A stretch of 64,000 nucleotides of DNA from an uncultured Alphaproteobacteria bacterium (GCA_944393215.1 CALXZL010000005.1:41978-105977); one strand, 5' to 3'. Positions 43,359 through 52,725 are shown, counted from the first letter of the stretch. A program made the numbers and translations. The notes: generated by a model not told the origin, from the sequence alone.

Positions 43359-44690
43359 ATGAAATATATTACTTATAAAAAAACCGCAATTTGCTCTCTG
43401 GTTATGTTTTTATCCGCTTGCGGTATGTTTGGTAATGAAAGACTCAAAATTGACGGCGAACGAGTTGCCGTTTTGCAGGAATCCGGAAAATTAGCTCCCG
43501 ATTTTGATGCCAAAGAATTAAAAATTACGCTTCCTCAACCCTATATCAATACTTCATGGAAACAAACCGGCGGAAATTCTTTACACCGGATGGAACATAT
43601 CCAAGCCTCACAAAACCTCAAGAAAGTTTGGGATGCTTCCTTCGGAACCGGAAGTTCAAAACGCGATTATCTTTTAGCTGCTCCCGTTGTTGCTTATAAA
43701 GTTATTTTTACCATTGATGCCGATGCTCAAGTCAGAGCTCTGCGCTTGGATGACGGCGAAGAAATTTGGCATAAGAATTTGAAACCTCTTATTGACGATG
43801 AATATGAGATTTCTATGAAGGGCGCCGGCTTAGCCGAATTTAACCGCAAAATTTATGCCACGACCGGTTTCGGCAGCGTTTTTGCTTTGGATATGAAAAC
43901 CGGAAAACAATTATGGCGTTTTGATGAAAAAGCTCCTATTCGTATTGCGCCGACCGTTGCAAACGGCTTAGTTTTTGTTCAGACAATCGAAAATGCTTTA
44001 ATTGCCTTGGATGCTGACACCGGTAAGGAATTGTGGCGCTATAAAACCGTAACCGAAGCAACCACTTTGGTCGGTGGAGCCAGCCCTGCTTACGATCCCT
44101 TCCAAGATGTGGTTATTGCCGCTTTTTCTACCGGCGAGTTGAAGGCCTTTAAAGCCAGCACCGGTTCAGAATTGTGGAGCTCGTTGCTGGTATCTTATCG
44201 CCGAACAAATGCTTTAGCCAGCATTAACGGCATCAAAGCCAATCCGATTATTGACGGGGGTGTCGTTTATGCTCTCGGGCATTCTAACATCTTAGCCGCG
44301 ATTGACTTGAGAACAGGTGATCGTCTCTGGGAAAGAGAAATCGGCGGTATCAGTCAGCCATGGGTTGCCGGAAAATATTTATATGTTTTAGACAATAGCT
44401 TTAACCTTTTGGCTTTAGAAAAATCCAGCGGTAAGATTGTTTGGAATACCAACGTTCCCGTGACCAATAATGAAGATGAAATTTCCGGTATTTATGCCAA
44501 AGGTCCGGTTTTGGCAGGAAACAGATTGCTTGTTACCAGCTCAAACGGCTATGTTTTTGCCATTTCACCTTATAACGGAAAAATAATCGGTTATATTACA
44601 CTCTCTGACGGTGTCAGCGTCTCTCCGGTTGTTGCCCGAGAAATGGTGTTATTTACAACTAATGATGCCGAAATTGTTGCTTATAAATAG
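43359..44690 (+). CDS. bamB: Outer-membrane assembly lipoprotein BamB
   Basis: 443 residues. Lipoprotein signal with lipobox LSAC; the ATG at 43359 is better placed to AAGGA than the ATG at 43353. PQQ-like beta-propeller repeats run through the mature part: DDGEEIWHKNLKPL, MKTGKQLWRFDEKAPI, ADTGKELWRYKTV, STGSELWSSLLV, RTGDRLWEREIGG, SSGKIVWNTNVPV. BamB is the scaffold lipoprotein of the BAM complex that inserts beta-barrels, which the adhesin of this window would need. It sits between the YfgM-like gene and der, the classic order. Confidence 0.93.
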   Translation: MKYITYKKTAICSLVMFLSACGMFGNERLKIDGERVAVLQESGKLAPDFDAKELKITLPQPYINTSWKQTGGNSLHRMEHIQASQNLKKVWDASFGTGSSKRDYLLAAPVVAYKVIFTIDADAQVRALRLDDGEEIWHKNLKPLIDDEYEISMKGAGLAEFNRKIYATTGFGSVFALDMKTGKQLWRFDEKAPIRIAPTVANGLVFVQTIENALIALDADTGKELWRYKTVTEATTLVGGASPAYDPFQDVVIAAFSTGELKAFKASTGSELWSSLLVSYRRTNALASINGIKANPIIDGGVVYALGHSNILAAIDLRTGDRLWEREIGGISQPWVAGKYLYVLDNSFNLLALEKSSGKIVWNTNVPVTNNEDEISGIYAKGPVLAGNRLLVTSSNGYVFAISPYNGKIIGYITLSDGVSVSPVVAREMVLFTTNDAEIVAYK

Positions 44691-44704
44691 ATTGGAATTT
44701 GAAT

Positions 44705-46105
44705 ATGAGTATGAAGGTTGCCATTATCGGTCGTCCTAATGTCGGAAAATCTACCTTGTTTAACCGCTTGGCAGGACGCAAGGTTGCCATTGTACATGAC
44801 AAACCGGGCGTAACCCGTGACCGCAGAGAAACCCCGACCAAGTTGCGCGACATGAACCTAACCATTATTGACACTGCCGGTTATGAATATTCTAAAGAAG
44901 ACAACATTGAAAAGCGTATGTGGGAACAGACTAAGCGCGCCATTACCGATGCTGATATCTGCCTCTTCCTTTTTGATGCTCGCGACGGTTTGCAACCTTA
45001 TGATGAGCATTTTGCGCAACTTTTGCGCCAAATGCATCGTCCGGTTATTTTGCTTGCCAACAAATGTGAAGGAAAATTGCAAGAAGATAGTATCGGGGAA
45101 GCTTATAAGCTCGGTTTTGGGCAGCCTATTCCCTTCTCTGCCGAGCATGGCTTGGGCATGCAAGATTTATACGAAGCTTTGCACGAACATTATGTTAAAC
45201 TGAATCCTAAAGACAAAGCTGATGAAAAAGAGAATAAGAATCCGGCTACCGATAACGGAACGGAAGAAATCAGTGAAGAAGCGTGGAAAAAGCGCACTAT
45301 TCAGCTCGCGATTGTCGGTCGCCCGAATGTGGGTAAATCAACTCTTGTTAACGCTCTGCTCCAAGATGAGCGTATGCTTACAGGTCCTGAAGCCGGTGTG
45401 ACACGTGATGCCATTACCACGGCTTGGGAATATCAAGGACGCAAAATCAATTTGGTGGATACCGCCGGTTTGCGCAAGCAGTCTCGCATTTCCGACTCTT
45501 TAGAAAAAATGTCAGCCGCCAGTACCAAGCGTGCCGCTTTCTTAGCGCAAGTTGTGGTTTTGGTTTTGGATGCCGATGCCGTGCTTGATAAGCAAGATTT
45601 AACTATTGCACGTCAGGTTTTGGATGAAGGTCGTGCTTTGGTGATTGCCGTCAACAAATGGGACGTTGCCAATCGCAAAGAAGCGCTTGACCAGTTGAAT
45701 TATAAATTGCGCACGTCTTTAACGCAGGCCGAAGGTGTGCCGACCGTTACCATTTCCGCTCTCAAAGGCGAAGGTTTGGATAAGTTGATGCGTGCCGTAT
45801 TCAAAGTTTATGACCGTTGGAATATTCGTATTCCGACATCTCCTTTGAACAAATGGTTTGCCGATGTGACCGATAACAACCCGCCACCGCTCGGCAAAAA
45901 TAATCGCCGCATTAAATTGCGTTATATCACACAAGCCAAGACCAGACCACCGGCATTTTTTATTTTTTCCAGCAATCCCGAAGGTTTGCCTGATTCATAT
46001 TTGCGTTATTTGATTAATAACTTAAGAGAAACTTTTGATATGGGGGGTATTCCAATTCGTATTACCGTGCGTAAAGGTAACAACCCTTATCAGGACAAAG
46101 ACTAA
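44705..46105 (+). CDS. der: GTPase Der (EngA), 50S ribosome assembly
   Basis: 466 residues with two tandem GTPase domains: first GRPNVGKSTLFNRL, DTAGYE, NKCEG; second GRPNVGKSTLVNALL, DTAGLRKQSR, NKWDV. The C-terminal KH-like domain (about 370-466) binds rRNA. The start is ATG 44705, seven bases after GGAA. A terminator follows. Part of the yfgM-bamB-der unit. Confidence 0.97.
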   Translation: MSMKVAIIGRPNVGKSTLFNRLAGRKVAIVHDKPGVTRDRRETPTKLRDMNLTIIDTAGYEYSKEDNIEKRMWEQTKRAITDADICLFLFDARDGLQPYDEHFAQLLRQMHRPVILLANKCEGKLQEDSIGEAYKLGFGQPIPFSAEHGLGMQDLYEALHEHYVKLNPKDKADEKENKNPATDNGTEEISEEAWKKRTIQLAIVGRPNVGKSTLVNALLQDERMLTGPEAGVTRDAITTAWEYQGRKINLVDTAGLRKQSRISDSLEKMSAASTKRAAFLAQVVVLVLDADAVLDKQDLTIARQVLDEGRALVIAVNKWDVANRKEALDQLNYKLRTSLTQAEGVPTVTISALKGEGLDKLMRAVFKVYDRWNIRIPTSPLNKWFADVTDNNPPPLGKNNRRIKLRYITQAKTRPPAFFIFSSNPEGLPDSYLRYLINNLRETFDMGGIPIRITVRKGNNPYQDKD

Positions 46106-46106
46106 A

Positions 46107-46140
46107 ACGAAAGACTCTTCCTTATGAAAGAGGCTTTTTT
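46107..46140 (+). terminator. Terminator of der
   Basis: AGACTCTT CCTTATG AAAGAGGCTTTTTTG imperfect hairpin with T-run right after the der stop. Confidence 0.7.
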
Positions 46141-46217
46141 GTTTGAGTATAAATTATTATTTTCTTAAGTTTATATATATATGATAAAATGAAAAATGAG
46201 CTTATATGGAGGGCAAA

Positions 46218-46424
46218 ATGTTGAGAAAATATTTTTGTAAACAGTCAACTCTTCCTGCAAAAATTTTACTAATTTATATGATTTGGGGACTTTTCTTTAT
46301 TCCTATCAATGGCGGAGTCCCTCTAAACTATGTTAGAATCCTTTTGATTGATGATAATTTCAGCCTATTACCTTTTTTCTACTGCGTACTCCTTCTTACT
46401 TTTCTAATGTTAAAATCAGCTTGA
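46218..46424 (+). CDS. Possible small membrane protein
   Basis: 68 codons from ATG 46218, preceded by GGAGG at ideal spacing. The product has two hydrophobic segments (ILLIYMIWGLFFIPI; LLPFFYCVLLLTFLML) and no recognisable family. The good ribosome site argues for expression; short length and AT-rich content argue for caution. Confidence 0.4.
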   Translation: MLRKYFCKQSTLPAKILLIYMIWGLFFIPINGGVPLNYVRILLIDDNFSLLPFFYCVLLLTFLMLKSA

Positions 46425-46509
46425 ATCGACGTATTGATCCTCAATATGCTTTGATAAAATTTGACAATAAGACTTATCAAATCAATTTGCAATAAAATAA
46501 ATATATCTC

Positions 46510-46548
46510 AAAAAAAAGGTTCTGATTTTACTCAGAACCTTTTTTTTA
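46510..46548. terminator. Terminator of trcR
   Basis: AAAAAAAGGTTCTGA TTTTAC TCAGAACCTTTTTTTT hairpin, T-runs on both strands. Confidence 0.85.
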
Positions 46549-47253
46549 TTATTTCTCAGCTTTTTTAGAAGTTTTTTTAGCTGCTGTTTTTTTCTTAGCC
46601 GTGGTCTTTTTAGCTTTTTCCTTCTTAGGGGCTTTTTCTTTGGCTACCGTTTTCTTGGCTGCGGCTTTCTTTTCTGTTTTCTTCTTAGCCGGGGCTTTTT
46701 TCTTAGCTTTTTTGGGAGCTCTGGCTTTTTCTAACCGAGCCTGAGCCAAAGATATGGCTTTATCCAATTCCTTCTCCGTGGTTAAACCGATAATCACCGG
46801 ATTTTTGGGACGCAAAACGGCGCTTTCTCTGTGTGTTCCGTTACGGATGGCATCAATTGTGTTTTTAGTCGTGCCAATCAGTTTGCAGATTTGGCTGTCT
46901 GCCAAAATCGGATAATTTTTAATAACCCATGCAATTGCTGCCGGCTTATCATTTCTTTGAGAAGGAGAGAGAATTTTCTTGGCTTTGGCGTTTTTCTCTT
47001 TAACATTTCTTTCCATAACATTGGCAACTAAATCGGCGGCAGAATCAGCTTCACAACGATGTATTTCTTCCCAGGTCAGTTGATTATTGTCAACAGGGCT
47101 CAATCCCATGATATTACCGGCAACATCACCATCGGCAATGGCTTGAATCTCCAGCTCGTGTATTTCACAAAAGTTTGAAATTTGTCTGAATGTCAGTGTT
47201 GTATTTTCAACCAACCATACAGCGGTTGCTTTCGGCATCAATGGCGCTGTCAT
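46549..47253 (-). CDS. TrcR-like cell-cycle regulator (DUF1013) with histone-like tail
   Basis: 234 residues. Residues 1-170 match the alphaproteobacterial DUF1013/TrcR family: PLMPKATAVWLVENTTLTF, FCEIHELEIQAIADGDVA, GNIMGLSPVDNNQLTWEEI and KPAAIAWVIKNYPILADSQI, with HTH-like pieces. TrcR is a transcriptional regulator described in Rickettsia and Caulobacter relatives. Residues about 175-234 are an almost pure Lys/Ala tail (KKAKKKAPAKKKTEKKAA type) resembling histone H1, suggesting nonspecific DNA or nucleoid binding. Most homologues I know of end with a shorter tail. Confidence 0.85.
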   Translation of the reverse strand: MTAPLMPKATAVWLVENTTLTFRQISNFCEIHELEIQAIADGDVAGNIMGLSPVDNNQLTWEEIHRCEADSAADLVANVMERNVKEKNAKAKKILSPSQRNDKPAAIAWVIKNYPILADSQICKLIGTTKNTIDAIRNGTHRESAVLRPKNPVIIGLTTEKELDKAISLAQARLEKARAPKKAKKKAPAKKKTEKKAAAKKTVAKEKAPKKEKAKKTTAKKKTAAKKTSKKAEK

Positions 47254-47369
47254 TTTTTTATCCTTTCTTTAGCAAAACATATATGTTTGTATATAGCAAA
47301 TTATTTATCCTAAAGATAGTTTTTCTTTGCTTAATATACAAGTATTTTTTTTGCTATCGCGCTTATTTA

Positions 47370-48191
47370 TTAAAATTTGCTGTTTTTATTATATATATTT
47401 GCCATATTTAAATATCCGACTTCCAGCATTTGTGCTGTTGCTTGATATTTTGTGGCCTGTATTTCCAGAGCATTAACTGATGATAAGCTTCCGGTACTGC
47501 TGGTTGTTAATGGTATTTTACTTTCCGTTTTATTTTGTGTATCTTCGGATTCTTGTTCCTTCATTACATAGTCATGTTTGAAATTTGCGCCCATGCTTAC
47601 TTGTAATGCATAGCTTATTTCCTCATTTCTTTCCGCCGTATCTTCATTGCGCGTTATCTTAAAATAATAATCTCCTTTTTCTGCCTTATATTCTCCGGAA
47701 AGCATGGCATCTATGGCTTCTCTTTCCTTACTACCGAGTTCTGCCGTGCTGTCCCCTATCAACACTTGTTTGTTGCCTTTGGTCATATAGACTTGAATAT
47801 TTAATTTTTCCGCCGTTAAGGAAAGTAAATTTTCTTCCTCTTGCTTTTTCTTTTCTTCTTGTTCTTTTTGGTAACCTTCCGGATCTAACTGTTGTTTTAA
47901 GGCATTAAGGGCTTCTTCATATTTTGATAAATCCAAAACGGTTTCATTTTCTCCTCCGTCTCTCAGAGAAATGGCTAATTTGCCGTTTGATTGAACCTGT
48001 ACTTTGTAATTATCTTCCGAATCGTAGCTTTCCGCAAGTTTGGCTACTGCCGTAACTCGAGCATAATTCAAACGGATATATCCTAAATCTCTGGCATTGG
48101 AAAAGCTCTCATCAACATTATTCATGTCGGTAAGCGTTTTTTCCCACGTTTGGGGCGTTCTGTTTGCCATAGCTTCAGCTATTGTTACCAT
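47370..48191 (-). CDS. Hypothetical protein, appendage-like C-terminus
   Basis: 273 residues, family not recognised. No signal peptide. A coiled coil of Glu/Lys/Gln lies near residues 85-125 (LKQQLDPEGYQKEQEEKKKQ). The last 35 residues (NALEIQATKYQATAQMLEVG, then YLNMANIYNK) have the heptad-like, Ala/Gln-rich look of secreted filament or flagellin-type proteins, but no flagellar genes are near. Same strand as the next unknown gene upstream (48261-49817), 69 bases apart, so probably co-transcribed. Confidence 0.65.
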   Translation of the reverse strand: MVTIAEAMANRTPQTWEKTLTDMNNVDESFSNARDLGYIRLNYARVTAVAKLAESYDSEDNYKVQVQSNGKLAISLRDGGENETVLDLSKYEEALNALKQQLDPEGYQKEQEEKKKQEEENLLSLTAEKLNIQVYMTKGNKQVLIGDSTAELGSKEREAIDAMLSGEYKAEKGDYYFKITRNEDTAERNEEISYALQVSMGANFKHDYVMKEQESEDTQNKTESKIPLTTSSTGSLSSVNALEIQATKYQATAQMLEVGYLNMANIYNKNSKF

Positions 48192-48260
48192 TTTCCCTCT
48201 CCTTACGGATTAAAACCAATTTTTATTATAACATAATTTTTTTTATTCCTCAACACATTG

Positions 48261-49817
48261 TTAATATATTAATTTATACAAAGCTACCATTTTTTCTGTT
48301 TTGTTTAACTTTTTTTCTCCTAAATATTCAAACTCATATTGAGTGGAATACATGCTGTTTTTGATTTTTTCCGTTATTATTATCTCATTATTGTAGGTTT
48401 GATCCAAAATATCCATGACATATTCAGTTAAATTACTGCCATCATCAGGAAAATCGACTATGTTACATTTGCTCAAAAATAATAAATTTTCGTCATTTAA
48501 ATCTTCTTTATATTGTCCTATATCTCTGATAAAATCAGAAGCAAATTTTACGGCTGATTCCGTATTATCATATTCCACACTCGTAAAACCGTCCCGTTCC
48601 GTGGTGTTTACTGCCGGATAACGCCCCAATAGATTATATATAATATTCTGAATATCAGACAAATAACTTGTCTTTAAATTCTCCGCATCTTCTATATTGT
48701 CATCATAAAAACGAAATTGGCAACTGACATTAACCAAGCTCGGACACATGATATCTACTTTGCTTACTATCGGTTTTTCTTCTATTTCCTGATAATTGCC
48801 GTTTAACAATTCTTCCCAACGCGCAAAGCTTAATTTTAGCACACTGAAATCTACCGGTTCTCCTTCAATCACTTTTGCCATCATATGCGCACCGACACCG
48901 GTTAAAAATATGGCAACTTTGTTATCCGAAAAAGTTTTTTTGCTGTCATAAAAAGCCTCTAAATCTACTTGATCTCCATCTAATATCTTAAAAGCTTCAT
49001 ATAACAATGAATTGGCTTCCGTTATGCCCAAGCCGCAGAAACGTGCCAACTCCATACTGCCACCATACACAACTAATTTTATACCCAGCTTGGAAAAACT
49101 ATCCTCAAACATGGTTTTGGAATCTATATTAGCAATTATTTCTCGTATAAAATCTACAATATAGTGTTTATATTCTGCCGGTGCTTCGGGCCATGCCGGT
49201 GCCAAACTCGGCTCATATTCATTTAAATGATAAAGTTTGATCAGATTGTTGGCTTTGTCATAAAACTTACTTTCTTTTACCGAGGTCTTTCTTACTCCCG
49301 GTGTGCTTCTGAAAACATACCATGGAATCTTATTCAGCAATAGTGGTATTGCCAAAGCTAAGAAGATTATAAAAAAGGCACTAAATAAAATCGGGCGGAC
49401 TTTGTCTTCAGGAGCTAATTCTTCTACAATCGGAAGAAGCAATGTAACAACTATATTGGCAAATATTAAGCTTAATACAATAATTGATATCAGCTTTAAA
49501 ATGGCTGAAATCATGTTATTGGTATTGCCGGCATCCGTCTCTTTTGTTTCTTCTTCAATTTCGTAGACATTATTTATGCGTATGGGTTCTTCTTTATCCG
49601 TCTTTTTGTTCAATACGCTGACATACTCTACCGTTTCTTGATAGGTATTATCCTGAACATCAAAGATTTCTTTGATGATTTTTACTTTTACACGTTCTTG
49701 TTCTCGCTCTTTTGCTAAATTTATTGCTTCATGACGTTGCTCGCTGGCAAATCTGTCTTCCAGTTTCCAACCGTCACCTTTGTCCGTATAAACTTCATAA
49801 TGTGTGATTTTTACCAT
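48261..49817 (-). CDS. Membrane protein with degenerate class III cyclase-like C-terminus
   Basis: 518 residues. The N-terminal 95 residues are soluble (TDKGDGWKLEDRFASEQRHE). Two membrane helices follow (LKLISIIVLSLIFANIVVTL; ILFSAFFIIFLALAIPLLL), then a helical middle domain. The last 170 residues recall nucleotide cyclase catalytic domains: ERDGFTSVEYDNTESAVKFA (compare GDGFMAVF...A...A), and IIITEKIKNSMYSTQYEFEYLG (compare the ILISE...LG ending). The metal-binding Asp positions at the first strand (VSCQFRFYDD) are not conserved, so catalysis is doubtful. The relation is inference from pattern only. Confidence 0.5.
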   Translation of the reverse strand: MVKITHYEVYTDKGDGWKLEDRFASEQRHEAINLAKEREQERVKVKIIKEIFDVQDNTYQETVEYVSVLNKKTDKEEPIRINNVYEIEEETKETDAGNTNNMISAILKLISIIVLSLIFANIVVTLLLPIVEELAPEDKVRPILFSAFFIIFLALAIPLLLNKIPWYVFRSTPGVRKTSVKESKFYDKANNLIKLYHLNEYEPSLAPAWPEAPAEYKHYIVDFIREIIANIDSKTMFEDSFSKLGIKLVVYGGSMELARFCGLGITEANSLLYEAFKILDGDQVDLEAFYDSKKTFSDNKVAIFLTGVGAHMMAKVIEGEPVDFSVLKLSFARWEELLNGNYQEIEEKPIVSKVDIMCPSLVNVSCQFRFYDDNIEDAENLKTSYLSDIQNIIYNLLGRYPAVNTTERDGFTSVEYDNTESAVKFASDFIRDIGQYKEDLNDENLLFLSKCNIVDFPDDGSNLTEYVMDILDQTYNNEIIITEKIKNSMYSTQYEFEYLGEKKLNKTEKMVALYKLIY

Positions 49818-49831
49818 TGTTTCTACTTTTG

Positions 49832-49869
49832 CAAAAAAAAACCTGCATTTAGATTACTAAATGCAGGTT
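49832..49869 (-). terminator. Terminator of rpmE
   Basis: AACCTGCATTTAG TAATC TAAATGCAGGTT followed by an eight-T run on the minus strand. Confidence 0.85.
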
Positions 49870-49892
49870 AACAAAACACTAAATAAACAAAA

Positions 49893-50132
49893 CTATTTAG
49901 CAGAATCTCCGGCTTTCAAACCAAAGGCTGCAAACTTATTATTAAATTTAGAGATTTGACCACCGGTATCTACCAAGCGTTGGATACCTGTCCATGCCGG
50001 ATGAGATTTCGGATCAATTTCCAAACGAATCTTATCGCCAGCTTTACCCATGGTCGATCTTGTCTTGAATTCTGAACCATCTGTCATTACATATGTAATT
50101 TCATGATAATCAGGATGAATACCTTCCTTCAT
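49893..50132 (-). CDS. rpmE: 50S ribosomal protein L31
   Basis: 79 residues: [28 protein letters not shown], and [20 protein letters not shown] typical of L31. No cysteine is present, so it is the zinc-free form. Monocistronic, with a terminator 24 bases downstream. Confidence 0.93.
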   Translation of the reverse strand: MKEGIHPDYHEITYVMTDGSEFKTRSTMGKAGDKIRLEIDPKSHPAWTGIQRLVDTGGQISKFNNKFAAFGLKAGDSAK

Positions 50133-50241
50133 TATAAAAACTCCTAAAACTTTTATTGTAAACGCATAATTTTATGCCTTTATACATTAGCATTATTAAT
50201 AAGGCAAGCATTAATTTACATTTTTTTAAATTTTTACGGCT

Positions 50242-51261
50242 TTATTTCAATTCCTCTATGCGGACACTGTTTTCTTTACCGTTAGCCTCATCTAAATTGA
50301 CCACTTTGATGCTGAAATTTTTATAGCCTTTTCCCAGCAGATAAGATCTAACCGCAACGGCTCGATTCAAAGACATCCTCTTTTTACGGAAACTATCTTC
50401 TCCATTGTCCAAATTATATGAAAGAATAGCTATTTTATTCTCTTTAGCATTTTCAAAACGGTTAATTATATTGTCAATTTGCGCTTCATTTTCGGGAACA
50501 AGCTCATCTTCTCCCTCTGCAAAATATATTTCTTCGCCGACGCTGGTTTCTGTGCTCTCTTGCGTTTTTACCAACAAAGAAGGCTTCTCTTCGACCGGTT
50601 CTGTTTGAGCCGGAAGCTTTGACGTTTCTTCAACCATTTTCTCTAAAGCGGTTTGAAGCGGATTTTCTACTACCGGCTGAGATGTTGCCGCTTGAGTTGA
50701 AATGTTTTCATTTGGGAGGTCTGCTTGCGGCATAGTAACAGCCTTAGTCTCATCACTTACCGGTGTTTCCGGTGCGACCGTTTTTTGATTTTCATTACTT
50801 GTCGGCACTTCCTCTTTTACCAGCTGTTCAACAGTTGAAATTGTTTCCGTTTTTACCGGAACACTGGGTGCGGCTTGTATTTTTTCTTCTTTATCTTCCG
50901 TTACCACTGTCCGGAATGGGATCTTTTCTGGCTCAGATATTGTTTTTTCGGGTTTCGGAAGCTCTTCCTTCTTCTCTATTTTGACAGCAATATCACTTTT
51001 CTTTGGTAATTCTACCTTCTTTTTTTGAGACTTTTTCTCTGTTTTTTTCTTGCTTACAACTGCTTTTTTAACCGACTTTTTGGTTGAGGAAGAAATGACC
51101 GGGAAAAGAGGTCCTTGATTGATATTGGGGGAAACGCTGCCTTCCAAATTGTCTAAAACCGATAAATTCACATATACATCATCGGCTCGGACTGAAGATA
51201 TATTACCGACCAGCACTAAAGACAACACACTTATTGCTGATAACAAATATTTAGCGCGCAT
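50242..51261 (-). CDS. Exported protein with Pro/Glu/Lys-rich linker and OmpA-like C-terminus
   Basis: 339 residues. Signal peptide MRAKYLLSAISVLSLVLVGN, then SSVRA before DDVYVNL. Residues 50-240 are low-complexity (Lys-rich, then Pro/Glu/Thr/Val-rich). Residues about 243-335 resemble an OmpA-like peptidoglycan-binding fold: IYFAEGEDELVPENEAQIDN (compare F..gs..L...a...L), then SLNRAVAVRSYLLGKGYKNF and NSVRIEEL at the end. The linker could span the periplasm. It ends 26 bases before the phosphatase gene in the same direction; the order is phosphatase, then this gene. Confidence 0.75.
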   Translation of the reverse strand: MRAKYLLSAISVLSLVLVGNISSVRADDVYVNLSVLDNLEGSVSPNINQGPLFPVISSSTKKSVKKAVVSKKKTEKKSQKKKVELPKKSDIAVKIEKKEELPKPEKTISEPEKIPFRTVVTEDKEEKIQAAPSVPVKTETISTVEQLVKEEVPTSNENQKTVAPETPVSDETKAVTMPQADLPNENISTQAATSQPVVENPLQTALEKMVEETSKLPAQTEPVEEKPSLLVKTQESTETSVGEEIYFAEGEDELVPENEAQIDNIINRFENAKENKIAILSYNLDNGEDSFRKKRMSLNRAVAVRSYLLGKGYKNFSIKVVNLDEANGKENSVRIEELK

Positions 51262-51287
51262 CTTTTCCCCCTTATAATTTTGTTGAC

Positions 51288-52103
51288 TTAATTATTTAAC
51301 AAATCTGATATTTTCTTTCCGATATTGGCGTTGCAGGCAATAATATTTCCCGATTGCAATACGGCATCCAAATTTTCACTACGGGTATCCGTCTGCGCCA
51401 TATCTAAAATGCATCCGCCTGCTTCCTTAACCAATAAGATACCGGCAGCAAGAGACGAACTCATATTGTTTGAACCAACAACGGCATCAAGTTTTCCGGC
51501 AGCGACATATGCCAAATCCAGAGAAACAGCTCCAAAATTTCGATTGGCATTTACCTCCGGAACAAGCTTTGATAAAACCTTGCGACATCCGGCAATTTCT
51601 GCTTCGTTGTCCGTTGTTGAAATTATTTTTGCCGATATCATGCTCTCGCTTAATTCTTTGCGGGCTGAAACGCGAAGGCGCTCATGATTACGAAAACCTT
51701 CTTTATAAGCTCCGGTTCCGCGTTCGGCAAAATAGCATTCTTCCGTTGCCGGATTGTAGATCACGCCTGCCGTAATTTGACCGTTTTCATAAACCGCTAC
51801 AGAAACGGCAAAATACGGTATTCCATGTGCAAAATTAACTATCCCGTCTAATGCCGACACGATAAAATGCGGACCTTTGGGTTGCGGCTTTCCTTCTTCG
51901 GCATAGGCATATGTCGGTCTTGCCTTAGATAATTCCGCTCTTAAATTTTTTTCCACCTTTTTCAATGCCGAGGCAACAAATTCTTTATAACCGCGAACCG
52001 ATGATTGTAATTGTTCAATCTCGCTGAAATCACGATTTAATGATGCCGTGGCTTTTTTGACTGCTCCGACGAGCATATTTAAATTTGCTGATAAATAAGA
52101 CAT
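51288..52103 (-). CDS. SuhB-like inositol monophosphatase homologue lacking metal ligands
   Basis: 271 residues. Overall it matches alphaproteobacterial SuhB/IMPase (LSKARPTYAYAEEGKPQ; NFAHGIPYFAVSVAVYENGQ; GVIYNPATEECYFAERGTGA; SLDLAYVAAGKLDAVVGS). The metal site is broken: the motif DPLDGTTNF reads SALDGIVNF, losing the first Asp, and KPWDxAAG reads MSSSLAAG, losing the Trp-Asp. The protein is therefore unlikely to hydrolyse inositol phosphates. It could keep the non-catalytic role of SuhB in rRNA antitermination. The ATG overlaps the efp stop codon by one base, so translation is coupled. Confidence 0.8.
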   Translation of the reverse strand: MSYLSANLNMLVGAVKKATASLNRDFSEIEQLQSSVRGYKEFVASALKKVEKNLRAELSKARPTYAYAEEGKPQPKGPHFIVSALDGIVNFAHGIPYFAVSVAVYENGQITAGVIYNPATEECYFAERGTGAYKEGFRNHERLRVSARKELSESMISAKIISTTDNEAEIAGCRKVLSKLVPEVNANRNFGAVSLDLAYVAAGKLDAVVGSNNMSSSLAAGILLVKEAGGCILDMAQTDTRSENLDAVLQSGNIIACNANIGKKISDLLNN

Positions 52104-52666
52104 TATTTGGCTCTTTCGACGTATGATCCATCTGAAGTATTAACGACTATTTTTTCTCCTTGACCAACAAACGGAGGTACCATGGTGCGAACGCCATTGT
52201 CCAAAATCGCCGGTTTGTATGAAGATGCTGCGGTTTGTCCTTTGATAACCGGCTCGGTTTCTTTGACTTCGCAGATAACTTGCATCGGCAATTCTACAGA
52301 TATCGGTTTGCCGTCAATAAAGTTGATGATAACAGCCATGCCGTCGGTCAAAAACGGACGAGAATCGCCTAATATATCAGAAGCCATGCTGAATTGATCA
52401 AACGTTTCACTATCCATAAACGTTAATCCGGTAGAATCTTCAAATAAAAATTGGCAGTCTTTGGTTTCTACCATTAATTTTTCTACCATATCTTCCGTTC
52501 TGTATCTTTCATTGGTTTTGGTTCCCTCTTCCACAGACTTCATTTCAACCTGCATAAAAGCGCCGCCTTTTCCCGGTTTAACAAAGTTTGTTTTGGTTAC
52601 GGTCCATGGTTTGTTTTTATATTCTATTACCCAACCAATTCTGATTGATCCAGCTTGTTGTTTCAT
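52103..52666 (-). CDS. efp: Translation elongation factor P
   Basis: 187 residues. EF-P relieves ribosome stalling at polyproline. The loop KPGKGGAF carries the Lys that is usually beta-lysylated. The OB domains follow (LMVETKDCQFLFEDSTGLTF in part; TASSYKPAILDNGVRTMVPP in part; GEKIVVNTSDGSYVERAK). ATG 52666 is chosen for the GGAG site seven bases ahead; a TTG 12 bases upstream is less likely. Paired with the IMPase-like gene. EpmA/EpmB are not in the window. Confidence 0.95.
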   Translation of the reverse strand: MKQQAGSIRIGWVIEYKNKPWTVTKTNFVKPGKGGAFMQVEMKSVEEGTKTNERYRTEDMVEKLMVETKDCQFLFEDSTGLTFMDSETFDQFSMASDILGDSRPFLTDGMAVIINFIDGKPISVELPMQVICEVKETEPVIKGQTAASSYKPAILDNGVRTMVPPFVGQGEKIVVNTSDGSYVERAK

Positions 52667-52725
52667 TTTTTTCTCCAAATTTTATTTTTTTTCATATTTA
52701 CAATTTTAAAGGATTTATTGGCAAA

